Of a stretch of DNA of 64,000 nt, positions 1 through 8,753 are shown piece after piece (within the stretch, counting starts at the first letter, position 1; every line of letters starts with the position of its first letter). The stretch is from Chitinolyticbacter meiyuanensis (lineage in GTDB: Bacteria > Pseudomonadota > Gammaproteobacteria > Burkholderiales > Chitinibacteraceae), in NCBI RefSeq assembly GCF_008033135.1, contig NZ_CP041335.1, positions 124,001 through 188,000 of the forward strand, given 5' to 3'. The notes beneath the pieces are model-generated. The model saw nothing but the letters and a program-made list of their open reading frames with translations. It ran no database searches and had not been told where the DNA came from. A program made the position numbers and the translations under genes.

Positions 1-1527
1 GTTGTCGTAATAGCCGGAGATCAGCCCGGCAAGGAACAGGCAGACCCCGGCAATGCCGGCATGGAATACCGCGAGGCTGGCGATCGGCGAGAGATCGTGC
101 AGCAGATGCTGCGCCTTGGTCGCGTCGACCGGCGCACTGCCGGAGGTATAGAGCCACAACCAGGCGATCCCAAGCGCCACCGGCATGGCGACGATCACGT
201 TGCCGAAGATGGCGATGAACTGCGTGCGCAGCACCTTCACGATCAGTACCGCCAGCTCGTCGAGATCGAGCTGCTTCTTGCCGCTCTTGGTGGTCTGCTG
301 GTGGATGGATGCGGCGATCTTGGCGGCGGTCATCGCCGGCTGCTTGGTGGCGATGGTGAAGTGCAGCATGTGGATCAGCATGAAGCCGAGCGAGTAGTTG
401 AGGCCGAACGCCAGGGCCTCGACCAGCAAGGGCAGGTGCATCTTGGAAGTCAGCAGCTTCAGCAGCGCCATGAAGCCGACGATGAAGCCGGCCCCGGCGG
501 CCGACCTGAACATCGACATCCATTCGCGGCGGTTCTCCGCGATGTAGTGCTCGCCGGTGCGGCTGGCATGATCGGTCACCTGCAACGCCAGCAACTCGGT
601 GTTCTCCGAGAACACGTCGCGGATACTGTGGCGGCGGTTCTCGGCGCGCACCAGGTTCATCATCGTGCTGAGCAGGCGCTCGGCGTGCTGGTCGCGATCG
701 CCATCCGGATCGACCAGGTCGAGCAATAGCCGGATGCGCTCGATGTGCTGGCGGATGCGCAGCAGGTGATAGGTGAGGCTGACCGACACGCCCTGCCGCG
801 CCGCGCTCTTCCTTACCTTGGCGATCTGTGCCTCGCACTGGTCGAGCAGCACCAGGATCTGCGCGTCGTCATCCTTGGGCAGGCCCTTCTCCACCAGCGC
901 GGCCCGATAGCGGGCGATATACGCCTGGGTCTCGACGTTCTGGTGCACGAATGGCGATTCGAAGCGCCGGGTATCGGGCAGGTTGTGGATGATCTCCGGC
1001 TCGGTGCCGATGGCAGCGAGGCGCGTCGACAGCACCTGGATCGCCTCCAGCATCTGCAGCCGGGTGCGCACGATGCTGTCGTTGTCGGTCTCTTCCTCGA
1101 AATGCAGCGCACGGCCGAGCTCGAACCAGTGCTCGCGCGGTACCACTTCCAGCCATTCGTAGTCGTCCGCCCGATTGAACAGCGCGGCCAGCCGATCCTT
1201 CAGCGACGCCGGATTCATCACCGGCGGCAACAACCGCAGGCCGATCCGCCGGCGCAGCGTGGAAAAGAAGGTCTCGTTGGAGAGGATGCCGGTCTCGGTA
1301 TAGAGCGGCACCTGCCAGCTGGTCGACAGCAGGTGCAGCAGGGCAGCACGCAAGGCGGCGCGGTAGTCCGGATGCTGCTCCAGCAGGTAGCACAGCGCCT
1401 GCACGCTGTTCACCGCGGCGCGCTGGTCGGTGGCCTTGCGTGGCCGCAGCTCGGCCACCAGTTGAGTCAGTAGCTCGAATGCGGCGTCGGGCGCCGTCTG
1501 TTTCAGTTTTGCGAGTATCGCCTGCAT
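1..1527 (-). CDS. Gcr/SpecificRecomb-family membrane protein (3' end outside window)
   Basis: The frame is open from an ATG at 1525-1527 down to base 1, giving 509 codons with no stop, so the C-terminus lies beyond the window. The N-terminal ~330 residues are soluble and helix-rich, with runs such as LLRIRQHIERIRLLLDLV. Four hydrophobic segments follow, at roughly residues 340-358, 366-388, 433-458 and 485-507. This layout fits the family databases call 'site-specific recombinase' (Gcr, known from Neisseria). I see no serine- or tyrosine-recombinase motif, so the name probably misleads and the protein is better described as a polytopic membrane protein of unknown role. It starts 10 bp after the stop of the upstream kinase gene, so the two are probably cotranscribed. 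Confidence 0.75.
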   Translation of the reverse strand, partial: MQAILAKLKQTAPDAAFELLTQLVAELRPRKATDQRAAVNSVQALCYLLEQHPDYRAALRAALLHLLSTSWQVPLYTETGILSNETFFSTLRRRIGLRLLPPVMNPASLKDRLAALFNRADDYEWLEVVPREHWFELGRALHFEEETDNDSIVRTRLQMLEAIQVLSTRLAAIGTEPEIIHNLPDTRRFESPFVHQNVETQAYIARYRAALVEKGLPKDDDAQILVLLDQCEAQIAKVRKSAARQGVSVSLTYHLLRIRQHIERIRLLLDLVDPDGDRDQHAERLLSTMMNLVRAENRRHSIRDVFSENTELLALQVTDHASRTGEHYIAENRREWMSMFRSAAGAGFIVGFMALLKLLTSKMHLPLLVEALAFGLNYSLGFMLIHMLHFTIATKQPAMTAAKIAASIHQQTTKSGKKQLDLDELAVLIVKVLRTQFIAIFGNVIVAMPVALGIAWLWLYTSGSAPVDATKAQHLLHDLSPIASLAVFHAGIAGVCLFLAGLISGYYDN

Positions 1528-1537
1528 GTGTGTCCCG

Positions 1538-2392
1538 TCAGGTCGTTGCCACCACGCGGTCCACCGCATCCTGCGCCGCAGCCAGGTAGCCGTCGCCGAA
1601 CAGGTTGAGGTGATTGAGGAGGTGGTAGAGCTGGTACAGCGCACGTCGGCGCGGATAGCCTGGATCGAGGGGCCAGGCTGCGTCGTAGGCGGTGCGGAAA
1701 GCGGGGCCGAAGCCGCCGAACAGTTCGGTCATCGCCAGGTCGGTTTCGCGGTCGCCGAAGTAGCAGGCCGGGTCGAACAGCACCGGCGCGCCATCGGCGA
1801 GGAAGCCGACGTTACCGGACCACAAATCGCCGTGCAAGCAGGAAGGCGGCGGCACATAGCCGGTAAAAAGCACGGGCACATGGTCGATCAACCGTGCGGT
1901 GCCGCGTAGCCGATAGCCGTTGCGCGCCGCCAGTTCCAGCTGCGGCAGCAGCCGGCGCTCGCACCAGAATGCCACCCAGTCGTCACACCAGTCGTTGGCC
2001 TGCGGCGTGGCACCGATGGTGTTGTCGCGATCCCAGCCGTGGTGCGGCCGGGTGATGCGGTGCAGCCCCGCCAGCATGCGCCCCAGCGCGGCATCGTCGC
2101 CGCGCGGCATCAGATCCAGCCATTCCAGCACCAGGAAGGCATGCTCGCCAGCCACGCCGTGGCACACTGCTCGCGGCACGCGCGCCGCGACCGCCAGTTC
2201 GGCCAGGCCCTGCGCCTCGGCCTCGAACATCGCCAGCCGGCTTGCCCGGTTCAGCTTGACGAAGTAGGCGCCGGCATCGCTCTCCACCCGGCAGGCGCGG
2301 TTGATGCTGCCGCCGCCGACACCGCGTGGTGACGCCAGCGTGACGGGGCGGCCCACGGTCTTGGCAATGGCGGCGGCGATGACATCCCACAT
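1538..2392 (-). CDS. Fructosamine kinase / YniA-family kinase
   Basis: The product has 284 residues. It has the small-molecule kinase fold of the fructosamine-3-kinase/APH superfamily: a glycine-rich loop (GVGGGSINRA, 25-34), a nucleotide lysine in YFVKLN (Lys46), the catalytic HGDLWSGN (Asp189) and the metal-binding FDPACYFGDRE (Asp207). Bacterial members are thought to phosphorylate ketosamines or other sugar adducts as protein or metabolite repair; the substrate here cannot be read from sequence. An in-frame start 72 bases upstream exists, but the extra residues are alanine-rich and unlike the family, so I chose the ATG giving MWDVIAAAI. It is upstream of, and probably cotranscribed with, the gcr-like gene. 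Confidence 0.85.
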   Translation of the reverse strand: MWDVIAAAIAKTVGRPVTLASPRGVGGGSINRACRVESDAGAYFVKLNRASRLAMFEAEAQGLAELAVAARVPRAVCHGVAGEHAFLVLEWLDLMPRGDDAALGRMLAGLHRITRPHHGWDRDNTIGATPQANDWCDDWVAFWCERRLLPQLELAARNGYRLRGTARLIDHVPVLFTGYVPPPSCLHGDLWSGNVGFLADGAPVLFDPACYFGDRETDLAMTELFGGFGPAFRTAYDAAWPLDPGYPRRRALYQLYHLLNHLNLFGDGYLAAAQDAVDRVVATT

Positions 2393-2462
2393 GGCGGCTC
2401 CGGCGCTGGGCAACCGGCCCAGTGTAGCGCACGGCCACGCCATGCCTGCGGCATGCGCCCAC

Positions 2463-2494
2463 AAAAAAGGCCGGTCCGGTCACCCGGTCCGGCC
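2463..2494 (-). terminator. Rho-independent terminator after exbD
   Basis: Read on the minus strand, a GC-rich hairpin with arms GGCCGG and CCGGCC, a single A/A mismatch, inner CCGG pairs and a GTGA loop is followed by six T residues. It lies 20 bp past the exbD stop and closes the exbBD unit. Confidence 0.85.
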
Positions 2495-2513
2495 CACGCG
2501 TGCAAAGGTAGGG

Positions 2514-2930
<417 letters not shown>

Positions 2931-2931
2931 C

Positions 2932-3663
2932 TCAGCGGCCTCCGGCGACGACGTTCAACGCCGGGGCCGGCGACGAGGCGGTGCCAACGCGGGCGCCAGT
3001 GATGAAGTAGGCGTGCAGGTCATGGGCAAAGCGGTTGAGCTGCGACAGCACCGACTTGTTGCCGCGCGCCAGCGCGTTGTAGCCGAGCACCGCAGGGATC
3101 GCTACCGCAAGGCCGAACGCGGTCATGATCAGCGCCTCGCCCACCGGGCCGGCCACCTTGTCGATGCTGGCCTGGCCGGATACGCCGATGCTGACAAGCG
3201 CGTGGTAGATGCCCCACACGGTGCCGAACAGCCCCACGAACGGCGCGGTCGAGCCAACCGAGGCGAGGATGGACAGGCCCGACTGCATCTGCTGCACGGC
3301 ATCGTCGATGGCGCGGCGCAGGTTACTGGTGACCCAGTCGCTGACATTGAGCGCGCCGTGCAGGTCCGACTTGTTGTGCGCATGGTGGGCCACGGCCTCT
3401 GCGCCTTCCTCGGCAAGGTTGCGGAACGGGTTATCCGCCTTGGTTTCGCCGAGCACGGCAAGGCCGGCAGCGAAATCGCGCTGGTGCCAGAAGTCGTGGC
3501 TGGCTGCGCGGGCCTGGCGCTTCAGATTCATCAGTCGCCAAGCCTTCATCAGGATCACGCACCACGAGGCGATCGACATGATGAGCAGCAACACGGCCAC
3601 GCCGCGCGTGACGAAGTCGCCCTGCGCCCAGAGCGCGGCGATGCCGTAGGGATTGTGTTCCAT
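2932..3663 (-). CDS. exbB: Biopolymer transport protein ExbB (MotA/TolQ/ExbB family)
   Basis: The 243-residue protein has three membrane helices (about 19-40, 130-158, 163-186) and the family's signature block around [20 protein letters not shown] and [21 protein letters not shown]. It forms the pentameric proton channel around the ExbD helices and energises TonB. The start is the ATG at 3661-3663, preceded by AAGGAG with good spacing; a longer frame begins 63 bases upstream but has no support. The region upstream (3664-3766) has no clear Fur box that I can recognise, so iron control cannot be claimed from sequence. Confidence 0.9.
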   Translation of the reverse strand: MEHNPYGIAALWAQGDFVTRGVAVLLLIMSIASWCVILMKAWRLMNLKRQARAASHDFWHQRDFAAGLAVLGETKADNPFRNLAEEGAEAVAHHAHNKSDLHGALNVSDWVTSNLRRAIDDAVQQMQSGLSILASVGSTAPFVGLFGTVWGIYHALVSIGVSGQASIDKVAGPVGEALIMTAFGLAVAIPAVLGYNALARGNKSVLSQLNRFAHDLHAYFITGARVGTASSPAPALNVVAGGR

Positions 3664-3766
3664 GGGGTGCAACTCCTTGATGCGGCAGGCAGGCCAGCCG
3701 GAAAAGCGGCATTTTAACGCGAACAATTCTCAACTTCAACGCAGCCGTCCTTCGCATCCCACCGCG

Positions 3767-4102
3767 TCACGCCGCGGCCACGGTGCTGGCAGTCTCCCGC
3801 GCTGGCGCAAACAGGCCAAAGTCCGGCCTCACCCCCAGCCAGCGCATGAAGGTCGGCGGATCGAAGCCATCTTCGGCATACCGGCGTTGCACCACGCCGC
3901 GCGCGGCGGCCATCGCGGCTTCACTTTCCCATTCGACGAGGGTGAGCACATTGAATTCGCCCTCCGCCTGGGTCAGCACCCGGTGCTGCACGCAGCCCGG
4001 CAGGGTGGCCAGCAGCCGGTCGATGCGCTGCAACTGGTCGAGGAAGGCAGGCAGTGCGTCGGCAGGCACGGCAAAACGATCGATGCGGAATATGGCAGTC
4101 AT
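3767..4102 (-). CDS. ABM-family (antibiotic biosynthesis monooxygenase-like) protein, putative SoxR target
   Basis: The 111-residue product begins [17 protein letters not shown] and continues with a typical ABM-type alpha-beta dimeric barrel pattern ([30 protein letters not shown]). These small proteins include quinone-oxidising monooxygenases and many of unknown role; no cofactor motif is expected. The ATG at 4100-4102 is 45 bases downstream of a -10 element that belongs to a SoxR-type promoter (see 4148-4178), and the gene is divergent from soxR. The context points to protection against redox-cycling compounds. Substrate is unknown. Confidence 0.75.
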   Translation of the reverse strand: MTAIFRIDRFAVPADALPAFLDQLQRIDRLLATLPGCVQHRVLTQAEGEFNVLTLVEWESEAAMAAARGVVQRRYAEDGFDPPTFMRWLGVRPDFGLFAPARETASTVAAA

Positions 4103-4147
4103 GGCTGGGCTCCTGGGCAAGGCGGCCGGTTGGCACGCGGTACCGGC

Positions 4148-4178
4148 AGCGTAGAATCTCAAGTTAACTTGAGGTCAA
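4148..4178 (-). promoter_or_regulatory. SoxR-dependent promoter with sox box
   Basis: On the minus strand a -35 TTGACC (4173-4178) and a -10 TACGCT (4148-4153) are separated by exactly 19 bp, the overlong spacer that MerR-family activators such as SoxR act on. The spacer is occupied by the palindrome TCTCAAGTTAACTTGAGG read on the plus strand (4157-4174), which from memory differs at one base from the classic E. coli sox box. It serves the ABM gene and sits where SoxR could also control its own gene on the other strand. Confidence 0.88.
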
Positions 4179-4189
4179 GGAGTGCGACG

Positions 4190-4660
4190 ATGAATGGAGC
4201 CGAACGCACGGGCCTGCCCATGCAGCTGACCGTGGGCGAGGTCGCCCGCCGCAGCGGCGTGGCAGTGTCCACGCTGCATTTCTACGAAGCCAAGGGTCTG
4301 ATCGCCAGCCAGCGCAGCAGCGGTAACCAGCGCCGCTACGCCCGCGAGGTGCTGCGGCGGGTCGCCTTCATCCGCGTGGCGCAGCGGGTCGGCATTGCGC
4401 TGGCCGACATCGCCGCCGCGCTCGCCCACCTACCCAGCTACGCCGCACCGAGCCGGGAGGATTGGCAACGGCTGTCCGCCGCCTGGCGCACTGATCTCGA
4501 TGCCCGCATCGCCCAGCTCACCCGGCTGCGCGACGAACTGGACGACTGCATCGGCTGCGGCTGCCTGTCGATCGACCGCTGCCGGCTGCGCAATCCCTAC
4601 GACGAGCTCGCCACCCTTGGCCCCGGGCCGCGCCGGCTATGGGTGGGCAAGGTGGAATGA
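4190..4660 (+). CDS. soxR: Redox-sensitive transcriptional activator SoxR (MerR family)
   Basis: The 156-residue protein has an N-terminal MerR winged helix ([21 protein letters not shown], about 13-33), a dimerisation helix, and the [2Fe-2S] cluster motif C-x2-C-x-C-x5-C at Cys120, Cys123, Cys125 and Cys131, which is diagnostic of SoxR. It senses redox-cycling agents and activates promoters with a 19-bp spacer. I chose the ATG at 4190, with AAGGAG nearby, over a much longer upstream frame that would run through the neighbouring gene. It is divergent from the ABM gene, with its operator between them. No soxS is present, as is usual outside enterics. Confidence 0.95.
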   Translation: MNGAERTGLPMQLTVGEVARRSGVAVSTLHFYEAKGLIASQRSSGNQRRYAREVLRRVAFIRVAQRVGIALADIAAALAHLPSYAAPSREDWQRLSAAWRTDLDARIAQLTRLRDELDDCIGCGCLSIDRCRLRNPYDELATLGPGPRRLWVGKVE

Positions 4661-4675
4661 CGACAGGAAGGATCG

Positions 4676-5620
4676 CTAGGCCGCAGCCCGCAGTAGCCGC
4701 GCCGCGCACTCGCGGAGCTCGTCGTTGAGTGCGTCCGGCGCGCGGACCGAAAACTCGAACGGCAACGCGGCGAGCTGGCGGGCGAACCAGCGCAGGCTGT
4801 CGGTGCTGGTCTGCAGGCGCACGCCGTCGTGCTGCTGCGTCAGCGCGCCAACGTGGCTACCGAGTTCAGACAAAGCAGTCGCCAGATCGGTGCGCAACAG
4901 AATATCCACCGGGTGGGCGCGCTGCATGTCGGCAAAGCTCTGCTGCAGGTAACGCGCGGCATCGAAGTCGGCCGGGCGCAGGAAAGAAGCCGGCAACGGC
5001 CGGGCATCGCGGATGCGGTCGAGCCGGAAGGTGCGCAGGTCGCGACGCAAATGGCAATGCCCGCACAGATACCAGCGGCCGCGTCGGTAAACGAGGCCGT
5101 AGGGATCGACATCGCGCTCGGTCGCTTCGCCATCCTCGGCCTGGTACGCCAGTCTTACCCGTTGCTGTGCATGCGCGGCACTCGCCAGCGTGACCAATGC
5201 CGCGCCGCCCTCCGGGCTGGCGGGCGCCAGATCGAGCGTGGCGCGCTCGGTGAGCGCACGCAGCCGGGGCTTGAGCGCCGTCGGCATCACCCGTTCCAGC
5301 TTGGCCTGGGCGCTCTCGACCGCCGGGCCGGCATCGGCAAGGCCCAGCCCACGGGCCGCGGCGAGGCCCAGCGAGATCGCCAGCGTTTCCTCGTCGGTGA
5401 ACATCATCGGTGGCAGCTTGAAGCCGGCGACCAGCTTGTAGCCGCCGTAGCGTCCGCGCTCGGCGATCACCGGAATGCCGATCTCCTCCAGTGCCGCGAT
5501 GTAGCGCCGCAGCGTACGGCCATCCACCGCCAGCCGCTCGGCCAATTCCCGGCCGGACTGCTGGCCGTGCGCCTGCAGCAGCTCCAGCACCGCCAGCACC
5601 CGGGTCGCCGGTTTGGTCAT
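4676..5620 (-). CDS. YafY-type HTH and WYL-domain transcriptional regulator
   Basis: The 314-residue product starts with a DeoR-like helix-turn-helix (RVLAVLELLQAHGQQSGRELAERLAVDGRTLRRYIAALEE split over about 7-48) and the RGRYGGYKL wing, then a WYL domain whose region around VDPYGLVYRRGRWYLCGHC is the usual ligand-sensing core, and a WCX-like C-terminus. The family often binds small ligands or nucleic acid and commonly represses neighbouring genes. It is divergent from a glutathione S-transferase gene 98 bp away, which is the obvious candidate target. The AT-rich stretch at 5645-5670 between them probably holds both promoters. Confidence 0.85.
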   Translation of the reverse strand: MTKPATRVLAVLELLQAHGQQSGRELAERLAVDGRTLRRYIAALEEIGIPVIAERGRYGGYKLVAGFKLPPMMFTDEETLAISLGLAAARGLGLADAGPAVESAQAKLERVMPTALKPRLRALTERATLDLAPASPEGGAALVTLASAAHAQQRVRLAYQAEDGEATERDVDPYGLVYRRGRWYLCGHCHLRRDLRTFRLDRIRDARPLPASFLRPADFDAARYLQQSFADMQRAHPVDILLRTDLATALSELGSHVGALTQQHDGVRLQTSTDSLRWFARQLAALPFEFSVRAPDALNDELRECAARLLRAAA

Positions 5621-5718
5621 GTTCTTTGCCCTTTCCTATTAGGGCGGAATATAGCCTATTTCGCTCGTATCTTGCGGTCATGCCGGGCCGCTGCCTGGCC
5701 ATCCACAGGAGAAACAAG

Positions 5719-6450
5719 ATGCAACCCGTACTGTTCTATGGCGTACCGCAAGGCTGCTCGTTCGGTTCCATCGTCGCGCTGGAATGGCTGGGCCAACCCT
5801 ATTGGCTGAGCCGGATCGAGATGCTGGAGCACCCATGGCCCGCCGCCTACGCCGCGATCAATCCGCTGAACCAGACACCGGCACTGCTGCTGGAGGAAGG
5901 CGAGGCGCTGACCGAGAGCCTGGCCATCCTGCTGAACATCGGCACGCGCGGCATCAGCCGCGGCCTGGGGTTCTATCAGGGCACGCCGGAATCGGACCGG
6001 CTGATCGAAACACTGGCCTACCTCAATAGCGATTTCTTCGCCGCATTCGGTCCGCTCTGGGCCGCCTACGAGATGCAGGATGCGGACCACACTACGCGCG
6101 CCGTGTTGCAGCGGCTCGGCAATGCCGATGTGACCAAGGCGCTGGCCCATGTCGATGCGCTGCTCGACTGCCGGCCATGGCTCGCCGGTGAACAGCGCAC
6201 GGTAGCCGATGCCTATTTCTCCGGCGTGGCCCGCTGGGCCGAGTATTTTCCGCAGTTCGATCTGGCGCGGGATTATCCCAACGTGCGGCGCCATCTGGAC
6301 CGGCTGCGCGCCGATCCAGCGGTGCGCTTCGCCATGGCGATCGAGGCGGGCGAGCCGGCACAGAGCAGCGGCCAGTACCTGGGCCACCTGGCGCTCGATG
6401 CGCTGCCTGGCAAGCTGCATACTGCGCGCGCCGTCGGCACTATCGCCTGA
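5719..6450 (+). CDS. Glutathione S-transferase family protein
   Basis: The 243-residue protein has a thioredoxin-like N-terminal domain (MQPVLFYGVPQGCSFGS; NQTPALLLEEGEALTES with the cis-Pro and Glu-Ser glutathione-binding motif) and an all-helical C-terminal domain (PWLAGEQRTVADAYFSG). This is the standard cytosolic GST layout. Substrate is unknown. The ATG at 5719 follows CAGGAG; an upstream in-frame extension would overlap the divergent regulator's promoter and is rejected. Regulation by the WYL protein is inferred from divergence only. Confidence 0.85.
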   Translation: MQPVLFYGVPQGCSFGSIVALEWLGQPYWLSRIEMLEHPWPAAYAAINPLNQTPALLLEEGEALTESLAILLNIGTRGISRGLGFYQGTPESDRLIETLAYLNSDFFAAFGPLWAAYEMQDADHTTRAVLQRLGNADVTKALAHVDALLDCRPWLAGEQRTVADAYFSGVARWAEYFPQFDLARDYPNVRRHLDRLRADPAVRFAMAIEAGEPAQSSGQYLGHLALDALPGKLHTARAVGTIA

Positions 6451-6491
6451 GTGCGTGGGCGAGTGCCGCGCCAGCGGCCGCATGTCGTAAC

Positions 6492-7178
6492 ATGCACGGC
6501 ATGTGGACCCTCAACGCGCTCGCCTCGCCCACGCCCGACGTTGCCCTGTGGCAATTGGACCTTGACCTCGAAACACCGTGGCAGGTCGGCTATCTGCGTG
6601 AACTGGCCGACGACGAAGGCGCGCGCGCGCTGCGCTACGTGCGCAGTGCCGACCGGCTGCGCTTCGTTGCCACCCGGCTCAGCCTGCGTCGCTTGCTGGG
6701 CGAACGGCTGGGCTGCACGCCGCTGGACGTCGGCTTCGTCCAGCGCGAGCACGGCAAGCCAGCACTTGCCGGTGGCGGGTTGGAGTTCAACGTGTCGCAC
6801 ACCGGCGGCCACGCACTGATTGCGATCTCCGAAACCCAGCCGGTCGGCGTCGATATCGAGGTGGTGAAGCCGGCCCGCGATACCGCAGCGCTGGCCGACA
6901 AGATCTACGCCCCGGCCGAGCTCGCCTGGCTGGCGGCGCAGGGCGATGCGGTAGGCGACTTCTACACGATCTGGTCGTGCAAGGAAGCAGTGCTCAAGGC
7001 CTGGGGTTGCGGCATTGCCGGCCATATGGCGCGGCTTTCCGCCGTGCCAGGCAAGGACCACCGAGTGGTGCTGACCTTCGACGATGCGCCACAGCCGGAT
7101 ACCCAGGCCTGGCTGCTGCCGGTGCCGGAAGGCCACACTGCGGCACTGGCGATCGGGCCGGCCCGCAGCCCGTTCTGA
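6492..7178 (+). CDS. 4'-phosphopantetheinyl transferase (Sfp/AcpT type)
   Basis: The 228-residue protein has the Sfp-type motifs: GVDIEVV with metal ligands Asp121 and Glu123, WSCKEAVLKA (Trp161, Lys164, Glu165, Lys169), and FNVSHTGGHAL near residue 100. It transfers the phosphopantetheine arm of CoA onto carrier-protein serines. At this length it belongs to the Sfp/AcpT group rather than the small AcpS. No carrier protein, NRPS or PKS gene is nearby, so the partner is unknown. The start could also be the ATG at 6501; neither has a strong ribosome-binding site. It is convergent with the next gene, with adjacent stop codons. Confidence 0.88.
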   Translation: MHGMWTLNALASPTPDVALWQLDLDLETPWQVGYLRELADDEGARALRYVRSADRLRFVATRLSLRRLLGERLGCTPLDVGFVQREHGKPALAGGGLEFNVSHTGGHALIAISETQPVGVDIEVVKPARDTAALADKIYAPAELAWLAAQGDAVGDFYTIWSCKEAVLKAWGCGIAGHMARLSAVPGKDHRVVLTFDDAPQPDTQAWLLPVPEGHTAALAIGPARSPF

Positions 7179-7700
7179 TCAGCGCCCCAGCCGTGCCACC
7201 AACTGCTGCAGCGCCTCCCGCGGCGTAACGGCATAAAACGCACCGGCAGCGGCCTGCCACAGCATCAAATTGAGCGGCGCACCAAAGTCCTCGACATGCC
7301 AGCCTTGTTGATCGATGGGCCGGCCCGCGCCATCCCGGGCATGCGCGGCACGATCGAGCATGGTTGCTCCCGGCGCTGTATCGGGCAGCCACAGCCACAC
7401 CGGCTTGCCCAGTGCATGCGCATAGCCGATCTCGAATGCCGTGCCGGAATCGGGCTCGCTCGCAGAGCGAAAGGCGCGCATATCCGCCAGCACCAGGTCG
7501 GCCTGTCGGATCAGGGCGCAGTTGGCCTCGAAGATCCATTGCCGCTGCGCGGCGGAATCCAATCCCTCCCGCACCGCGTTGTCGAGCGGGAACAGGCCTG
7601 TGAAGCCGTGTTCGGCGCAGGCGGCCTTGAGTTGCTCGCCCCAAGCCAGCGCATCGGGCCGGAACACACCGGGGCCGGCAAGATAGATGGACAAGGGCAT
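7179..7700 (-). CDS. Nucleoside 2-deoxyribosyltransferase family protein
   Basis: The 173-residue product has the family signature: an N-terminal LSIYLAGPGVFRPDA strand-loop, ADLVLADMRAF, and the active-site block SEPDSGTAFEIGYAHALGKPVW, where the GTAFE glutamate would be the nucleophile. The enzymes cleave or exchange the base of deoxynucleosides in salvage. Compared with classical enzymes the central part is about the usual length. The start is the ATG at 7698-7700; longer frames upstream encode arginine-rich sequence unlike the family. It is downstream of the APH-like gene on the same strand with a 62-bp gap. Confidence 0.82.
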   Translation of the reverse strand: MPLSIYLAGPGVFRPDALAWGEQLKAACAEHGFTGLFPLDNAVREGLDSAAQRQWIFEANCALIRQADLVLADMRAFRSASEPDSGTAFEIGYAHALGKPVWLWLPDTAPGATMLDRAAHARDGAGRPIDQQGWHVEDFGAPLNLMLWQAAAGAFYAVTPREALQQLVARLGR

Positions 7701-7762
7701 GGCAGGCTCCGTGGCGATCTCGATCGCCGCACTATAGCGCGGCAAGGCGGAAGCCAACGCGC

Positions 7763-8647
7763 TCAGCGCGTCGCCAGCGCAGCATCGAATTCGCCGAGCT
7801 TGCGCTCGAACCAGGCCTCGTCGCGCCAGCCCACCAGCATCGCGTGCTTCACGTCGTCCCACAGGCTGAACAGCCAGCGCCGCTGTGGCCAACCGGGGAC
7901 ACACGGGCTGTGCGCCAGGTAGCGATTCAACAGATCAAGTTGCGGTGCCGCGTCGGGCAGGTGAAACAGATCAAGCTCGCGATGGCTGTAGCGCGCCTGC
8001 GCCGGATCGATCACGCCGGTGAGATGGCCGCTGACCGGATCCGCGAGGAAGTTCCAGGCATGACCGTCATCATGGATGAACACCGGCGGCTCGCCGGCCA
8101 GTGGGGTGATCAGCGCCGAGGCCAGCTCGCCGGTGGCCAGGATGCGGGCACGAATGGCAGCACCAAAGCCATCTGCCGTGGCCAGCCAGCCGGACAGCCG
8201 CGAGAGATCGGTGCTGAAGCAACTGGCGAAATCGGCGTGGCGCTCGCCTTGTTGGTCCTCGAACGCATCACCTTGCTGCGCATGCCAGTGCAGCAGCACG
8301 GCAACAATCTCCTCGCCGAGCAAGGCGGCGAATTCGTGCGGCACCTCGCCCGAGGGCACGCCTTCGACGTAGGTCTGCACCAGCGTCTGCGGCTCGACTT
8401 CAAGCTCGAGTGCAATGGGCTCGGGAACCGCCACCTGCATCGGCGTATGGATGCGCAAGCGCTTGAGCGACCGAGCCTCGCGCGCGGCCATGCCCTGCTG
8501 GCGGAAGGATTTCGCCATGCGGCGGCGGCCATCGGCCAGGCCCAGCTGGTAGACCTTGGCGTAGAAGCCCTCGAAGGTGGCCTGCTGCACGGCAGCCTCG
8601 CCAAACCAGTGCGGTGCCTGTTCCGCGATCCATGCTTCGGTATCCAT
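7763..8647 (-). CDS. APH-family phosphotransferase-like protein
   Basis: The 294-residue protein shows the aminoglycoside phosphotransferase/choline kinase fold: a nucleotide-binding region with YAKVYQLGLADGRRRMAKSF, then a Brenner-type motif FIHDDGHAWNFLADP and the metal-binding IDPAQARYSHRELDL. The canonical catalytic HGDxxxxN appears as HDDGHAWN, so the catalytic Asp is kept but with an unusual spacing. Substrate unknown; chromosomal members of this family are seldom resistance genes. The ATG at 8645-8647 is preceded by AAGGAG, better than a GTG/ATG 24 bases upstream. Confidence 0.75.
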   Translation of the reverse strand: MDTEAWIAEQAPHWFGEAAVQQATFEGFYAKVYQLGLADGRRRMAKSFRQQGMAAREARSLKRLRIHTPMQVAVPEPIALELEVEPQTLVQTYVEGVPSGEVPHEFAALLGEEIVAVLLHWHAQQGDAFEDQQGERHADFASCFSTDLSRLSGWLATADGFGAAIRARILATGELASALITPLAGEPPVFIHDDGHAWNFLADPVSGHLTGVIDPAQARYSHRELDLFHLPDAAPQLDLLNRYLAHSPCVPGWPQRRWLFSLWDDVKHAMLVGWRDEAWFERKLGEFDAALATR

Positions 8648-8732
8648 CGGCTCTCCTTGCTGCGCTGTCACGCGTCTTTACGGCAAGGTAACGAAGGCGG
8701 CAGCCGCTGCCCAGCGATGACAAGCGGGAGGA

Positions 8733-8751
8733 CAAAACCGGCAAAGCCGGT
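8733..8751 (-). terminator. Terminator hairpin after the GNAT gene
   Basis: Directly after the stop of the 8754 gene the minus strand reads ACCGGC, loop TTT, GCCGGT, then TTTTG. It is a short but well-placed rho-independent terminator, likely ending the parE-GNAT unit. Confidence 0.6.
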
Positions 8752-8753
8752 GC

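Noticed and set aside
2932-3766. A Fur box before exbB.
   Set aside because: The AT-rich stretch at 3710-3735 does not match the 19-bp Fur consensus closely enough.
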